A stretch of 64,000 bases of DNA from Ramlibacter tataouinensis (GTDB taxonomy: Bacteria; Pseudomonadota; Gammaproteobacteria; Burkholderiales; Burkholderiaceae_C), in assembly GCF_027941915.1 (NCBI RefSeq), contig NZ_CP116009.1:1860001-1924000 (forward strand), read 5' to 3'. Position 1 is the stretch's first letter, and every line of letters begins with the position of its first letter. A program made the position numbers and the translations under genes. A model generated the notes under the pieces. It was not told the origin of the DNA, searched no databases, and saw only the letters and a program-made list of their open reading frames with translations. Below, piece by piece: positions 24,572 to 36,145 of the stretch.

Positions 24572-25804
24572 TCAGATGCGGATGGCCTGCGCCGGGTCCA
24601 TCTGCGCGGCGCGGCGGGCCGGCCAGGCCGCGGCCAGCACGCCGCAGCCGATGGCGGTCAGGGCGATGCGCACGGCGGTGGCCGGCGCCAGCCCGATGTA
24701 GAACAGCGGCAGGCCGTCCGAACCACGCACGAAGCGGGTGAACAGGTAGACCATCACGAACGCCAGCGCGACCCCCAGCACCGAGCCGAGCGCCCCGACC
24801 ACCGCGCCCTGCACCAGGAACAGCCGCAGCACCTGCCCGCGGGTCGCGCCCATGGCGCGCAGGATGCCGATCTCGCGGCGCTTCTGCACCACCGACACCA
24901 CCAGCACGCTGGCGATGCCCAGCACCACCACCGCCAGCACCACGCCGCGGATCAGCGTGGTGCTGACGGTCTGCGCGTTCAGGGCCGACACCAGTTGCGC
25001 GTTGTTCTCCTGCCAGCTCTCGATCTTGTACGGGTACTGGCGCCGCAGCGCCTCGGCCACCGGCTGGGCGGCCCAGACGTCGTGCAGCGTCAGGTCCAGC
25101 CCGGTCGCGCCGCCCGGCAGGCCGAACAGGTTCTGGGCGGCGCGCAGCGGCACGATCACGGTGCGGCGGTTCAGGTCCTTGATGCCGAAGTCCACCAGCG
25201 CCGTGACCCGCATCGACTCGCCGGTGGCCACGCCGGTGCGCACCGTGAGCCGGTCGCCGACCCGGATGCCGAGGTCGGACGCCAGCTCGCGGCCGATGAT
25301 GGCTTCCTCCGGACCGAGCCGCGCATAACCGCTGACCACCTTGCTGCGCACGCCGACCACCCGGTCGTAGCGGTCCAGGTCCACCCCCATCAGCGCGATC
25401 GCCTGGGCCGCCTCGCCGCGCAGGGCCAGGCCGCTGCCGGCCACCAGCGGCGACACCGCAGCGATGGCCGGGTCGTGCTCCAGCACCGGCACCAGCGCCT
25501 GCCAGTTGGCGACCGAGCGCGGGCGCTGGGCCCGCGGCTGGGTGTCCGACAGCGTGGTGGTGCCGTCCAGCGGCGGCAGCGCCGGCGTCACCACGTCATC
25601 CGGCGCGCGCAAGGTGATGTGGGCCTGCGCACCCAGCGTCTTGGCCAGCGTATTGCTCTGCAGGCCGTTGATCAGCGCCGAGATGTAGGCCACCACGGCG
25701 ACCCCGGCGGCGACGCCGACCACGATCAGCAGGGTCTGCATGCGGCCCTCGCGCAGGAAGCGCAGCGCCACCTGCACTTCGAAACCGAGCCAGGCCAGCC
25801 GCAT
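24572..25804 (-). CDS. ABC transporter permease (MacB/FtsX type)
   Basis: A 410-residue permease. A first helix (about residues 25-48), a large periplasmic MacB_PCD domain, then three C-terminal helices in the FtsX arrangement, with [24 protein letters not shown] as the coupling helix region. The start ATG at 25804 overlaps the adaptor stop (ATGA). Together with the adaptor and ATPase it forms a MacAB-like efflux pump; no outer-membrane channel gene is adjacent. Confidence 0.9.
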   Translation of the reverse strand: MRLAWLGFEVQVALRFLREGRMQTLLIVVGVAAGVAVVAYISALINGLQSNTLAKTLGAQAHITLRAPDDVVTPALPPLDGTTTLSDTQPRAQRPRSVANWQALVPVLEHDPAIAAVSPLVAGSGLALRGEAAQAIALMGVDLDRYDRVVGVRSKVVSGYARLGPEEAIIGRELASDLGIRVGDRLTVRTGVATGESMRVTALVDFGIKDLNRRTVIVPLRAAQNLFGLPGGATGLDLTLHDVWAAQPVAEALRRQYPYKIESWQENNAQLVSALNAQTVSTTLIRGVVLAVVVLGIASVLVVSVVQKRREIGILRAMGATRGQVLRLFLVQGAVVGALGSVLGVALAFVMVYLFTRFVRGSDGLPLFYIGLAPATAVRIALTAIGCGVLAAAWPARRAAQMDPAQAIRI

Positions 25805-27099
25805 CACCGCCCCATCAGGTTGCCCAGGGTGCTTCCGGGATCGTCGCGGCTGCTGCCGCCGGCCCCGCTGCGGCGCGGCTTCCAGTCGGAGGCCTGCGCG
25901 CGCACGCGGCTTTCGGGCTTGACGTCCGGCCCGAGCAGCACCAGCTCGCCTTCCGCCAGCCCCTGCACCACTTCGGCGGCGTCCAGCGTGCGCAGCCCCA
26001 GCTGCACGGCCCGCTCGCGGGCGCGGTCGTCCTGGACCACCAGCACGGTGGCGCTGCCGTCGGCGCCGGCCTCGCCGCGCAGCGCCGCCAGCGGCAGCAC
26101 CAGCGCCCGCTCGCGCCGGCCGGTCTCCACCTCGACCGACAGCGTCATGTCCTCGCGCAGGAACTCCGGGGCCGGCGGCACCAGGGCGAACTTCACCTCG
26201 AGTGCGCCGCGCTGCGGATCGACCGCCGGGGCCAGCGACAGCACCCGGGCGGCAAAGCGCTGCGACGGAAAGGCATCGGCCACCACCGCCGCCGGCTGGC
26301 CGACTGCGAGCTGGTCCAAAAAGCGCTCGTCCACCTGCGCCACCAGCTGCGTCGGCCCGGCCAGCGCCAGGCCCAGCAGCGCCTTGCCGGGCTGCACGAT
26401 CTGGCCCGGTTCCACCTGGCGGCTCAGCACGCGCGCGTCGGCCGGGGCGACGATGTCGGCCTGTTCGAGCCGGGCGCGGGCGGCAGCGGTGGCGGCTCGA
26501 GCGACCGCCTGTTGCGCCTGCGCCTGCGCGACGTCGGTGCCGGCATCGGCATTGGCGCGCTGCTGCGCCTGCGCCGCCTGCTGCTGGGCCTGGGCGACCG
26601 CGACCGCGCGCTGCGCATCGTCCAGCCGCGAGGCGCTGATGAAGCCGTCGTCCACCAGCTTGCGCGCCCGCGCCAGCTCGGCCCGTGCATTGCTCAGCGT
26701 GGCCTCGGCCTGCGCCAGCGCGGCGTCGGCGCTGACCCGGCCGGTGCTGCGCAGCCCCGCCAGCCGGGCCTGGGCCTGGCGCTCGTTGGCCTCGGCCTGG
26801 GCCAGGGCGGCGCGCAGCTCTTCCGATTCCAGCCGCACCAGCACCTGGCCGCTCCGGACCGCGTCGCCCTCGCGCACCAGCACCTGCGCCACCCGGCCCG
26901 TGAGGGTGGCACCCACATCGACGCGCGACAGCGTGGCGACCCGGGCCGAGAACTGCAGCGTGCGCAGCAGCGGCGCGGCCTGCACCGGCACGGCCGGAGC
27001 CGCCGGCGCGCGCAGGCGCATCCAGGCGATGCCCGCGCCGAGCAGCAGGACCCCGAGGACCGCTGCACCCACCCAACGCCGATTCGAGAGGAAGGGCAT
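25804..27099 (-). CDS. periplasmic adaptor protein of ABC efflux pump (HlyD/MacA type)
   Basis: A 431-residue adaptor. N-terminal anchor helix (residues 8-28), split lipoyl domain (GRVAQVLVREGDAVRSGQVL and IVAPADARVLSRQVEPGQIV), a long Ala/Gln-rich coiled-coil hairpin between, then beta-barrel and membrane-proximal domains. First gene of the operon, so the promoter should lie between it and ruvB. Substrate unknown. Confidence 0.88.
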   Translation of the reverse strand: MPFLSNRRWVGAAVLGVLLLGAGIAWMRLRAPAAPAVPVQAAPLLRTLQFSARVATLSRVDVGATLTGRVAQVLVREGDAVRSGQVLVRLESEELRAALAQAEANERQAQARLAGLRSTGRVSADAALAQAEATLSNARAELARARKLVDDGFISASRLDDAQRAVAVAQAQQQAAQAQQRANADAGTDVAQAQAQQAVARAATAAARARLEQADIVAPADARVLSRQVEPGQIVQPGKALLGLALAGPTQLVAQVDERFLDQLAVGQPAAVVADAFPSQRFAARVLSLAPAVDPQRGALEVKFALVPPAPEFLREDMTLSVEVETGRRERALVLPLAALRGEAGADGSATVLVVQDDRARERAVQLGLRTLDAAEVVQGLAEGELVLLGPDVKPESRVRAQASDWKPRRSGAGGSSRDDPGSTLGNLMGR

Positions 27100-27122
27100 G
27101 GGCGCTGTCGCAGCGGGTGCGT

Positions 27123-28187
<1,065 letters not shown>

Positions 28188-28194
28188 CGCGCCT

Positions 28195-28773
28195 TCACTT
28201 CGCCAGCGACTTCAGCGCCAGCTTGATGCCTTCGCTCACGCCCACGTCTTTGGGCAGAGCCTTAAGCGAAGCCTGCGCTTCCTTGTCGCTGTAGCCGAGC
28301 GCGACCAGCGCCTGCAGGATGTCGGCCTGCGCGTCGCTGGTGGCCGCGCCGCCCCCGGCCAGCCCGATGTCGGCGCCGATCTTGCCCTTGAGCTCCAGCA
28401 GCAGGCGCTCGGCGGTCTTCTTGCCGATGCCGGGCACCTTGACCAGGCGCGAGGCGTCCTGCGCCGTCACGGCCTGCGCGATGTCGGCCACGCTCATGCC
28501 GCTGAGCACCGACAGTGCGGTGCGCGGCCCGACGCCGGAGATGCGGATCAGCTGGCGGAAGGCCTCGCGCTCCGAAGCCGTCGCAAAGCCGAACAGCACC
28601 TGCGCATCCTCGCGCACCACGAAATGGATCAGCAGCGTGACCGGCTCGCCCAGGCCCGGCAGGTTGTAGAAGGTGCTCATCGGAACGTCGACCTCGTAGC
28701 CGACCCCATGGCAGTCCACCAGCACCTGCGGCGGGTTCTTGTCCGCCAGCGTTCCTTGCAGCCGCCCGATCAC
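28195..28773 (-). CDS. ruvA: Holliday junction DNA-binding protein RuvA
   Basis: A 192-residue protein: N-terminal OB fold ([20 protein letters not shown]), tandem helix-hairpin-helix motifs ([13 protein letters not shown] and [16 protein letters not shown]), a flexible linker and the C-terminal RuvB-binding domain ([21 protein letters not shown]). Its start overlaps the stop of the upstream response regulator (ATGA), tying ruvAB to a two-component system. Confidence 0.95.
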   Translation of the reverse strand: MIGRLQGTLADKNPPQVLVDCHGVGYEVDVPMSTFYNLPGLGEPVTLLIHFVVREDAQVLFGFATASEREAFRQLIRISGVGPRTALSVLSGMSVADIAQAVTAQDASRLVKVPGIGKKTAERLLLELKGKIGADIGLAGGGAATSDAQADILQALVALGYSDKEAQASLKALPKDVGVSEGIKLALKSLAK

Positions 28774-29429
28774 GGCCGCACCAGCCCGCGCCGCGCGGCC
28801 TCGAGCGCCGCCTCGGCGCGCGAGGTGACGTTCAGCTTGCGATAGACGTTCTTGATGTGCGCCGCCACCGTGTTGCGGGTCACGCCCAGTTGCTGCGCGA
28901 TCTCGGCCAGCGTGTAGCCCTTGGCCGCCCGCTGCAGCATCTCGGCTTCGCGTTCGGTCAGCCGCACCTCGTCGTCCAGCTGCTGCGCCAGCGCCGCCCT
29001 GCGGTTGGCCTCGCCGGCGAAATGCCCCAGCACGCGCCGGGCGATCGGCGGCGATAGCGGCGGCTCGCCGTGCGTGATGCGCAGCAGCTGCGCGACCAGC
29101 TGCTCGCGTGGCTGCTCCTTGAGCAGGTAGCCGAACGCGCCGGCCTGCAGGGCGGGAAACAGGTGCTCGTCGTCGTCATAGATGCTCACCACGACGGCCA
29201 GCGCCTCCGGCTGGCGATCCTGCAGCAGCCGGACCAGCTCGATGCCGCTGCCATCGGGCAGGCCCAGGTCCACCAGCGCCAGGTCGAACGGCTGCGTGGC
29301 CAGGGCCGTCACCGCCTCGCTGAAGCGGCTGGCCTGCACCAGCTGCAGCCCGGGAAAAGCCTCCTGCGCCACCTGCGCCAGCCAGGCCCGGATGTCCGGA
29401 ATGTCCTCGACGATCAGCGCGCTCTTCAT
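28770..29429 (-). CDS. NarL/FixJ-type response regulator
   Basis: A 219-residue regulator. Receiver domain with the phospho-acceptor Asp54 in [12 protein letters not shown]-terminal LuxR helix-turn-helix ([34 protein letters not shown]). The start overlaps the stop of the histidine kinase gene (ATGA). Targets are unknown; sharing a transcript with ruvAB is unusual and may reflect read-through. Confidence 0.93.
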   Translation of the reverse strand: MKSALIVEDIPDIRAWLAQVAQEAFPGLQLVQASRFSEAVTALATQPFDLALVDLGLPDGSGIELVRLLQDRQPEALAVVVSIYDDDEHLFPALQAGAFGYLLKEQPREQLVAQLLRITHGEPPLSPPIARRVLGHFAGEANRRAALAQQLDDEVRLTEREAEMLQRAAKGYTLAEIAQQLGVTRNTVAAHIKNVYRKLNVTSRAEAALEAARRGLVRP

Positions 29430-31282
29430 ATCGCGTCGATGTTAGCGGATGGCGTCTCCAGCGGCAGCCAGGCCGCCAGCCGGGTGCCGCCGCCCGGTCC
29501 GGTGTCGAAGCGGTGCCAGCCCGCCAGCCCGCGCACGCGGCCCTCGATGCTGGCCAGGCCATGCCCGCGGCCCGCCGTCCCGGCGGGCGGCAGCTGCAGG
29601 CCGCGGCCGTTGTCGCCCACTTCCAGCAGCAAGCCGCCGTCCTGCAGGGCGATGCGCACGCGGCATTCGGTGGCGCCGCTGTGGCGGATGACGTTGCTGA
29701 TCGCCTCGCGCAGCACGCGGGTGCACTGCACCTGCACGCGCGAGGGCAGCGCCTGGCCGGCCGGCGGCTCGGCGGCCGCCCAATGCACCTGCAGCCCCGC
29801 CGCCTGGAGCCGCGCCACGCACTCGGCGCGCCAGTCGGCGAACACGTCGGCGGCGCGCGCCGGCTCCGCGGTCATGCCGCGCACGGCCAGCCGCATCTCG
29901 TCCAGTGCCTGCCGCGCCAGGCTGGCGATGCGCTCGCCATCGAGGCCGCCGCCGGCATTCGCGCTGGCCTGGGTGATGCCCAGCAGGCGCGCCCCCAGGT
30001 CGTCGTGCAGGTCGGACGCGATGCGTCGCCGCTCGCCCTGGGCGGCCTCGGCCGCGCGCAGCTGCGCGAGCTGGCGCCAGGTCTGCTCGATCTCGCGCGA
30101 CTTTTCCGCCACCCGCCGCTCCAGCTCGATGTTGGCCTGCTCCGTCGCCCGCAGTGCCCGCGCGAACTGGCGCATCAGGTGCAGGCCGATCATCGCGGCG
30201 GTGACCGGCACCATGAAGTGGGTCAGATGCAACCCGTGGAACGGCAACCAGCGGTTCTGCAGCGCGATCTCCAGCCCGACCATGGCGGCGATCGCGCCGA
30301 TCGCCACCGCCATCACCCAGAAGTCCTCCCGGCGCTCGCGCCAAGCGGTGCGGAAGAAGAAGCCGGCGAAGACCAGGAACTCGAGCGCCATGAGGTTGTA
30401 GAAGGCGGCGAACGCCGGCAGCAGGTGCGCCGGCGACGCGGCCCACAGCAGCGCCGGCACCACCGCGCACTGCACCCACAGGGCGCGCTCGACGCGCGGC
30501 CAGCGCCGCTCGACCATGCGCAGCAGGAAGATGAAGGCGCTGCAGAAGGTCGGCCCCATCAGGCTGTACAGCAGGATGTCGTCCAGTGGCGACGGACCCG
30601 GGATCGGCGCGAACAGGCGCACCTCCAGCAGCGCCCAGCCGCTGGCATAGAGGCCGAAGTACAGCAGCCGGCCGCCCTGCCGCCGCAGCAGCGACAAGCC
30701 CAGCAGCCCCAGCCCGAGCGCGCCGAGCAGGGCACTGACCAGCCGGGCGACCGTGACGGTCCAGAAGCGCTGGCGCTCGTAGCGCGCCTGCAGCAGGTCC
30801 AGGGGACCGATGCGCAACTCGGACAGGCCGGCCGCGCGCTGGCGCGAGACCACGCCCGGTGCCGCCCGGCCGGGAACGTCCAGCCGCAGCTCGGTGCGCT
30901 CGCCACGCAGCAGAGCGCGCGGCAGCACGACCAGGTGCGGCTGGTAGCACCGGTGTGCCTGCGGTTCGAGCGCCGCGTCACCGCCGACCAGCTCACCCCC
31001 CAGCCACACCTGCAGGTTGCTGCAGGCCCGCTCCACGTACAACGCCAGCGGCCCCTGGCCCGGCGGCGGCGTGATGGCCACGGCGTAGCTGGCCACGCCG
31101 GCGTAGCCCGGCACCGTCGTTTCCCAGGCGTGCGGCAAGGCCACCGGCCGGCCCGGCCCGGGATCGCCAGCGATGCGGAACACCGCTTCGCGCAGCACCT
31201 GCTCCTGTGCTGCCGCCGGCTGGACCACCCCCAGCACCAGCACCGCCGAAACGGCGACAATCCTGCGCCACCAACGCCCCAT
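29426..31282 (-). CDS. sensor histidine kinase with periplasmic domain and 7 TM helices
   Basis: A 618-residue kinase. Signal peptide (residues 1-25), a periplasmic beta-rich domain of about 140 residues with two Cys (ERACSNLQVW and HRCYQP), seven predicted helices in the 7TMR-DISM style, a coiled coil, the HisKA_3 phospho-acceptor His in ASDLHDDLGARLLG, and an HATPase domain with EAISNVIRHSGAT and VGDNGRG. It pairs with the overlapping NarL-type regulator. Its ATG is three bases from the divergent ybeZ ATG. Signal unknown, perhaps a carbohydrate-like or envelope ligand. Confidence 0.9.
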   Translation of the reverse strand: MGRWWRRIVAVSAVLVLGVVQPAAAQEQVLREAVFRIAGDPGPGRPVALPHAWETTVPGYAGVASYAVAITPPPGQGPLALYVERACSNLQVWLGGELVGGDAALEPQAHRCYQPHLVVLPRALLRGERTELRLDVPGRAAPGVVSRQRAAGLSELRIGPLDLLQARYERQRFWTVTVARLVSALLGALGLGLLGLSLLRRQGGRLLYFGLYASGWALLEVRLFAPIPGPSPLDDILLYSLMGPTFCSAFIFLLRMVERRWPRVERALWVQCAVVPALLWAASPAHLLPAFAAFYNLMALEFLVFAGFFFRTAWRERREDFWVMAVAIGAIAAMVGLEIALQNRWLPFHGLHLTHFMVPVTAAMIGLHLMRQFARALRATEQANIELERRVAEKSREIEQTWRQLAQLRAAEAAQGERRRIASDLHDDLGARLLGITQASANAGGGLDGERIASLARQALDEMRLAVRGMTAEPARAADVFADWRAECVARLQAAGLQVHWAAAEPPAGQALPSRVQVQCTRVLREAISNVIRHSGATECRVRIALQDGGLLLEVGDNGRGLQLPPAGTAGRGHGLASIEGRVRGLAGWHRFDTGPGGGTRLAAWLPLETPSANIDAI

Positions 31283-31285
31283 CCG

Positions 31286-32230
31286 ATGATTGTCCGCCAC
31301 AGCTTCGCACCGCCCAACAACACCCGTCTCGCGCACCTGTGCGGCCCCATGGACGAACACCTGCGCACCATAGAGACGGCCCTCCAGGTCAGGATCAGCC
31401 GGCGGCAGGAGCAGTTCAAGGTCGAGGGCCCGAAGGCCAAGGCCGAGCGCGCGATGGACGTGCTGCAGGCGCTGTACGAGATCGCCCAGCGCCCGATCGC
31501 GGCCGACAAGGTGCAGCTGATGGTGGCCGGCGAGCAGGCGATGGACGAGGACGAGCAAGGCGCGCAGGTGCTGCACACGCGCCGCTCCGACCTGAAGGCG
31601 CGCACGCCCAACCAGAGCGTGTACCTGGACAACATCGCCAACCACGACATCACCTTCGGCATCGGCCCGGCCGGCACCGGCAAGACCTACCTGGCGGTGG
31701 CCTGCGCGGTCGATGCGCTGGAGCGCAGCGGCGTGCAGCGCATCGTGCTCACCCGCCCGGCGGTGGAGGCCGGCGAGAAGCTCGGCTTCCTGCCGGGCGA
31801 CCTGACGCAGAAGGTCGACCCCTACCTGCGGCCCCTGTACGACGCGCTGTACGACCTGATGGGGTTCGATCGGGTGACCAAGGCGTTCGAGCGCAATGCA
31901 CTGGAGATCGCGCCGCTGGCCTTCATGCGCGGGCGCACCCTGAACAACGCCTTCGTGATCCTGGACGAGGCGCAGAACACCACGCCCGAGCAGATGAAGA
32001 TGTTCCTGACCCGGATCGGCTTCGGCAGCAAGTGCGTGGTCACCGGCGACATCAGCCAGATCGACTTGCCCAAGGGCCAGCTGTCCGGGCTGGTCGACGC
32101 CGAGCGCGTGCTCAAGCGGGTCAAGGGCATCGCCCACACCCGCTTCACCAGCGCCGACGTGGTGCGGCACCCGCTGGTGGCGCGCATCGTCGATGCGTAC
32201 GACGCGGCCAGAAAGAGCGATGCCCGCTGA
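31286..32230 (+). CDS. ybeZ: PhoH-like ATPase YbeZ
   Basis: A 314-residue protein with an N-terminal KH-like domain and a P-loop core: [18 protein letters not shown] (Walker A), [15 protein letters not shown] (Walker B) and [11 protein letters not shown]. It acts with the RNase YbeY in rRNA maturation and quality control. Here ybeY overlaps its end by 11 bases. The start ATG at 31286 faces the kinase ATG three bases away, and the N-terminus ([17 protein letters not shown]) looks conserved for the family. Confidence 0.92.
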   Translation: MIVRHSFAPPNNTRLAHLCGPMDEHLRTIETALQVRISRRQEQFKVEGPKAKAERAMDVLQALYEIAQRPIAADKVQLMVAGEQAMDEDEQGAQVLHTRRSDLKARTPNQSVYLDNIANHDITFGIGPAGTGKTYLAVACAVDALERSGVQRIVLTRPAVEAGEKLGFLPGDLTQKVDPYLRPLYDALYDLMGFDRVTKAFERNALEIAPLAFMRGRTLNNAFVILDEAQNTTPEQMKMFLTRIGFGSKCVVTGDISQIDLPKGQLSGLVDAERVLKRVKGIAHTRFTSADVVRHPLVARIVDAYDAARKSDAR

Positions 32231-32669
32231 TCTGTCGCTGGATCTGCAGTTCGGCGAGTTCGCAGGTGCCGCGGCGCACCGCGCGGTACTCAAGCCGGCC
32301 CGGGTCCGGCGCTGGATGGCGGCCGCGCTGCGCGGTCCCGCCGAGATCGCGGTGCGGATCGTCGGCGAGACCGAAGGCCGGGCACTGAACCGACAGTACC
32401 GCCGCAAGGACTACGCCACCAACGTGCTGACCTTCGACTACGCGCGCGAGCCGGTGGTCAGTGCCGACCTGGTGCTGTGCGCGCCGGTGGTCGCGCGCGA
32501 GGCGCGCGAGCTGGGCAAGCCGCTGGAGGCGCACTATGCGCACCTGCTGGTGCACGGCACCCTGCATGCGCAGGGCTACGACCACGAGACGAACGAGCAG
32601 GAGGCGCTGGAGATGGAGGCGCTGGAGATCCTGCTGCTCGGGTCGCTGGGGTACCCCAACCCCTATTGA
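32220..32669 (+). CDS. ybeY: endoribonuclease YbeY
   Basis: A 149-residue zinc metalloprotein with [11 protein letters not shown], the three-His site of the UPF0054 family. It functions in 16S rRNA 3' processing and 70S quality control. [14 protein letters not shown] is the conserved region before it. Coupled to ybeZ by overlap; the ybeX/lnt genes that often follow are absent here. Confidence 0.94.
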   Translation: MPADLSLDLQFGEFAGAAAHRAVLKPARVRRWMAAALRGPAEIAVRIVGETEGRALNRQYRRKDYATNVLTFDYAREPVVSADLVLCAPVVAREARELGKPLEAHYAHLLVHGTLHAQGYDHETNEQEALEMEALEILLLGSLGYPNPY

Positions 32670-32734
32670 TCAGGGGCTGCGGCGGCGCGCCACCCGGCTT
32701 GGGGGAACGCGGGACGCTGCGCCAGCGCGCTGGC

Positions 32735-33289
32735 TCAGCCGGCGCTGGTGACCGGCGTCAGCGTGATCGTGGTGACGATGTGGCCGTTCAGGCTGAGGCT
32801 GCCGCCCGCCGTGACGCCGATCGTCACGGAGGCACCGGCGGACGCCGCCGCGCCGAGCAACAGGGCCACCGATCGGGACGTCGCCACGCCGTTGGCCACC
32901 GCACCCGCCGTGTTGACTCTGATGTTGCAGGGATTGACCGTGACCGTCTGGCCCAGTGCCAGCGGATGGCCCGGCGGGAAGGTGGAGGCCCGGACAGTGA
33001 AGATGCAGGAGCCGAAGGTCGTGGTGCCGCTGGCGGTGCTGCCATCGGCGCTGATCGCGAAGGCCGGTGTCGCCGCCGCGTCAGTGAAGACGAGGGTGGT
33101 CGCCCCGATGGTGCCGAGCGCCGGCACGCCGGCGTCAAAGACGAAAGGCTGGCTCACCACGGCCGCGGTGACCGTGGAATTGATCGCCACGGTCGTGTCC
33201 GACGCCGCCACCATGGCGCCCCCGCGCCGCTACCCGCCGCCGCAGCCTGCCAGGCTCAGCACCAAACCGGCCAACCATGGGTATTTCAA
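32735..33289 (-). pseudogene. secreted lipoprotein interrupted by an in-frame amber codon
   Basis: A TTG at 33289 with AGGAG eight bases upstream opens a lipoprotein signal peptide MKYPWLAGLVLSLAGCGGG, a classic lipobox (LAGC). The very next codon is TAG (33232-33230). The same frame then continues without stop for 165 residues of a beta-rich, Thr/Ala/Val-rich exported domain with two Cys (FGSCIF and VNPCNI). The match of signal peptide and mature domain in one frame argues for a nonsense mutation or base-call error. Internal start at ATG 33214 would give an unexported product. Function unknown. Confidence 0.7.
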
Positions 33290-33349
33290 TTTCCTGACTC
33301 CTGCGCTACGGCGTAGCCTGAAGAAACAAAAGATAGAAATTGTCAGCCG

Positions 33350-33814
33350 CTACGTCGTTGGCGTGCTCGAAGGATTGCGGATGCTCAGTGGGATTGTGAC
33401 CGGCCCGTCGTTGACCAGCTGCACCTTCATGTCGGCCGCGAACTCGCCGGTCGCGATGACCGGGTGCGCCGCACGGGCACGCTCGACGAAGTAGTCGTAC
33501 AGCCGCCGCCCCTCGTCGGGCGGCGCGGCGTTGCCGAAGCTGGGCCGGTTGCCGCCGGACAGGTCGGCCGCCAGCGTGAACTGGCTGACCACCAGCAGGC
33601 CGCCGCCGGTGTCCTGCACGCTGCGGTTCATCTTGCCGTCGGCGTCGCCGAAGATGCGCAGCTTCAGCAGCTTGGCCAGCAGCTTGTCGGCTTGGACCTC
33701 GCTGTCGCCGCGCTCGGCGCACAGCAGCAGCAACAGGCCGGCGCCGATCTCGCCGATGACGCGCCCGTCCACCACCACGCGGGCTTCGCTGACCCGCTGC
33801 ACCAGGCCGATCAA
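33350..33814 (-). CDS. dtd: D-aminoacyl-tRNA deacylase
   Basis: A 154-residue enzyme that frees D-amino acids and misacylated glycine from tRNA. The active-site motifs SQFTLAA and NDGPVT are present, as is [17 protein letters not shown]. The start is TTG at 33814 with AGGAGG seven bases before it, overlapping the upstream stop as TTGA; this fits the family N-terminus ([13 protein letters not shown]). Confidence 0.93.
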   Translation of the reverse strand: MIGLVQRVSEARVVVDGRVIGEIGAGLLLLLCAERGDSEVQADKLLAKLLKLRIFGDADGKMNRSVQDTGGGLLVVSQFTLAADLSGGNRPSFGNAAPPDEGRRLYDYFVERARAAHPVIATGEFAADMKVQLVNDGPVTIPLSIRNPSSTPTT

Positions 33815-34728
33815 ATCAGGTCCTCCTGGTCGGCCGCGTGCGTTTCCACGTCGCTGGGCAGCAGCTCGATGGTGGCGCGCAGGCCCGGCACGGCGCTCAT
33901 CAGCGCCTGCTCGACCGAGGCGCGCACGGCCGCCGCGCGGCGCAGCGTCCAGTCGCCCGGCATGTGCATGTGCAGGTCGACGTAGCGCCGCTGGCCGGAG
34001 CGGCGGGTGGTGATGTGGTCGAAGCGGATCGCCGGGTGCTCGAACGACTTGAGCACCTGGTCGATCTCGGCCTGCACCTCGCTCTCGACCCGCTTGTCCA
34101 TCAGGCCCTGCGAGGAGCGCCACACCAGGTTGCCGCCTTCGCGCAGGATGTTCAGCGCCACGGCAATGGCGATCAGCGGGTCGAGCACCATCCAGCCGGT
34201 GGCGGCCACCAGCGCGATGCCGACCACCACCCCGGCCGAGGTCCAGACGTCGGTGAGCAGGTGGCGGGCATCGGCTTCCACCGCCATCGAGCGATGCCGC
34301 CGCGCCGACTGCAGCATGGCCCAGGCCAGCGCGCCGTTGAGGACCGAGGCGAGCACCGACACGACCAGCCCCAGGCCGAGCTGCTGCAAGCCCTGCGGGT
34401 GCAGCAGGCGGTCGACCGCAGCCCAGATGATCGCCGCCGCCGCCACCATGATGGCCAGGCCCTCGAAGGCCGAGGAGAAGTACTCCGCCTTGTGATGGCC
34501 GTAGGGGTGCTCGGCGTCCGGCGGCTGGCTGGCCACGTGCACCATCAGCAGGGCGAACGCCGCGCTGGCCAGGTTGACCAGCGACTCCATCGCGTCCGAC
34601 AGCAGGCCGACCGAGCCGGTCAGCCACCAGGCCAGCGTCTTGAGGCCGATGGTCAGCACGGCCACCGCGATCGACACGCGCAGCCAGGCTTGCGGCGGCA
34701 CGGCGCTGGCGCGGTCGGCGAGGGTCAT
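33811..34728 (-). CDS. cation diffusion facilitator (CDF) transporter
   Basis: A 305-residue inner-membrane exporter with six helices. Metal-site residues are in [17 protein letters not shown] (Asp) and the paired [13 protein letters not shown]; the second Asp pair is in [16 protein letters not shown]-terminal ferredoxin-like metal-sensing domain (about residues 215-300) contains [17 protein letters not shown]. Likely Zn/Fe/Mn efflux, FieF-like; specificity cannot be fixed. Overlaps dtd at TTGA. Confidence 0.9.
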   Translation of the reverse strand: MTLADRASAVPPQAWLRVSIAVAVLTIGLKTLAWWLTGSVGLLSDAMESLVNLASAAFALLMVHVASQPPDAEHPYGHHKAEYFSSAFEGLAIMVAAAAIIWAAVDRLLHPQGLQQLGLGLVVSVLASVLNGALAWAMLQSARRHRSMAVEADARHLLTDVWTSAGVVVGIALVAATGWMVLDPLIAIAVALNILREGGNLVWRSSQGLMDKRVESEVQAEIDQVLKSFEHPAIRFDHITTRRSGQRRYVDLHMHMPGDWTLRRAAAVRASVEQALMSAVPGLRATIELLPSDVETHAADQEDLI

Positions 34729-34747
34729 GGACCGGGAGCTGGCGGCG

Positions 34748-35986
34748 TCAGCCCAGGGTCACCCGCGCAAACTTGCGCTTGCCCACCTGCACGACGTAGG
34801 TGCCGGCCGCGAGCTTGAGCCCCTTGTCGCTGACCACGGCCGAATCGACCCGCACGCCGCCGCCTTCGATCAGGCGGTTGGCCTCGCTGGTCGAAGGCGC
34901 CAGCCCGGCCTGCTTGAGCAGGGCGCCGATCTGCAGCGGCGCCCCCGACAGTGTCACCTCGGGAATCTCGTCCGGGATGCCGCCCTTGCTGCGGTTGACG
35001 AAATCCTGCTCGGCCGCATCGGCCGCGGCGGCATCGTGGAAGCGCGCGGCGATCTCCTTGGCCAGCAGCACCTTGGCGTCGCGCGGGTTACGCCCGCCGG
35101 CCACCTCGGCCTTCAGGCGCTCGATCTCGGCCTCGCTGCGGAAGCTCAGCAGCGTGTACCAGCGCCACATCAGCGGGTCGGAGATCGACATCACCTTGGC
35201 GAACATGGTGTTGGCGTCCTCGGTGATGCCGATGTAGTTGTTCTTGCTCTTGCTCATCTTCTCGATGCCGTCGAGGCCCTCGAGCAGGGGCATGGTCAGG
35301 ATGCACTGCGGCTCCTGCCCGTATTCCTGCTGCAGGTGGCGGCCCATCAGCAGGTTGAACTTCTGGTCGGTGCCGCCGAGCTCCAGGTCGCTCTTGAGGG
35401 CAACCGAGTCGTAGCCCTGCATCAGCGGGTACAGGAATTCGTGGATCGAGATCGAGGCGCCGGCCTTGAAGCGCTCGTGGAAGTCGTTGCGCTCCATCAT
35501 CCGCGCCACCGTGTACTTGGCGGCCAGCTGGATCATCCCGCGCGCGCCGAGCGGATCGCTCCACTCGCTGTTGTAGCGAAGCTCGGTCCTGCCCGGATCC
35601 AGGATCCTGTAGGCCTGCGCCCGGTAGGTCTCGGCATTGGCCTCGATCTGCTCGCGCGTCAGCGGCGGCCGGGTGGTGTTGCGGCCCGAGGGGTCGCCGA
35701 TCATGGACGTGAAGTCGCCGATCAGGAAGATGACGGTGTGGCCCAGGTCCTGCAGCTGGCGCATCTTGTTCAGCACCACCGTGTGGCCGACGTGGATGTC
35801 CGGCGCCGTCGGGTCAAGGCCCAACTTGATGCGAAGCGGCACGCCGGTCGCCTCCGAACGGGCCAGCTTCTGCTGCCATTCGTCGCGCGGGATCAACTCG
35901 TCGCAGCCGCGAAGCGACACCGCCATGGCTTCCTGCACACGCTCGGTCACCGGGAAGTCTCTTGTAACAAGTGGTTGATTCATCAC
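34748..35986 (-). CDS. tyrS: tyrosyl-tRNA synthetase
   Basis: A 412-residue class I synthetase. Signature [11 protein letters not shown] (HIGH) and KMSKSKNN (KMSKS) are present, along with [14 protein letters not shown]. The C-terminal S4 RNA-binding domain is intact ([15 protein letters not shown]). Length and motif spelling fit the TyrZ-like branch. It is divergent from the M23 peptidase gene. Confidence 0.96.
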   Translation of the reverse strand: MMNQPLVTRDFPVTERVQEAMAVSLRGCDELIPRDEWQQKLARSEATGVPLRIKLGLDPTAPDIHVGHTVVLNKMRQLQDLGHTVIFLIGDFTSMIGDPSGRNTTRPPLTREQIEANAETYRAQAYRILDPGRTELRYNSEWSDPLGARGMIQLAAKYTVARMMERNDFHERFKAGASISIHEFLYPLMQGYDSVALKSDLELGGTDQKFNLLMGRHLQQEYGQEPQCILTMPLLEGLDGIEKMSKSKNNYIGITEDANTMFAKVMSISDPLMWRWYTLLSFRSEAEIERLKAEVAGGRNPRDAKVLLAKEIAARFHDAAAADAAEQDFVNRSKGGIPDEIPEVTLSGAPLQIGALLKQAGLAPSTSEANRLIEGGGVRVDSAVVSDKGLKLAAGTYVVQVGKRKFARVTLG

Positions 35987-36021
35987 GCTTTTTTACTGAT
36001 CCGACGGGATGTCACCGTCGC

Positions 36022-36027
36022 TATACT
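36022..36027 (+). promoter_or_regulatory. candidate -10 box for the M23 peptidase gene
   Basis: TATACT lies in GCTATACTGG between divergent tyrS and the peptidase gene, about 119 bases before the peptidase start. No good -35 hexamer is seen at 17 bp, so the call is tentative; the leader would include the hairpin at 36104-36125. Confidence 0.35.
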
Positions 36028-36103
36028 GGCGCCCGCAGAGGCGGGGTGATTCTAAAGAGATGCCCGTTCGAGGCATTCCCGCTGCCCATGACCCAGGGGC
36101 ACA

Positions 36104-36125
36104 CTGCCGGCGCAGTCGCCGGCAG
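36104..36125 (+). promoter_or_regulatory. perfect hairpin in the 5' leader of the M23 gene
   Basis: CTGCCGGCG-CAGT-CGCCGGCAG forms a perfect 9-bp stem with a four-base loop, ending 20 bases before the start codon and just ahead of the Shine-Dalgarno region. It could affect message stability or translation, or be a protein-binding palindrome. Confidence 0.45.
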
Positions 36126-36145
36126 ATTGAACAAGGACCCGAGGA

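Noticed and set aside
29426-32407. A 993-codon minus-strand frame
   Set aside because: Only the part below 31282 is the histidine kinase; the remainder mirrors ybeZ and ybeY.
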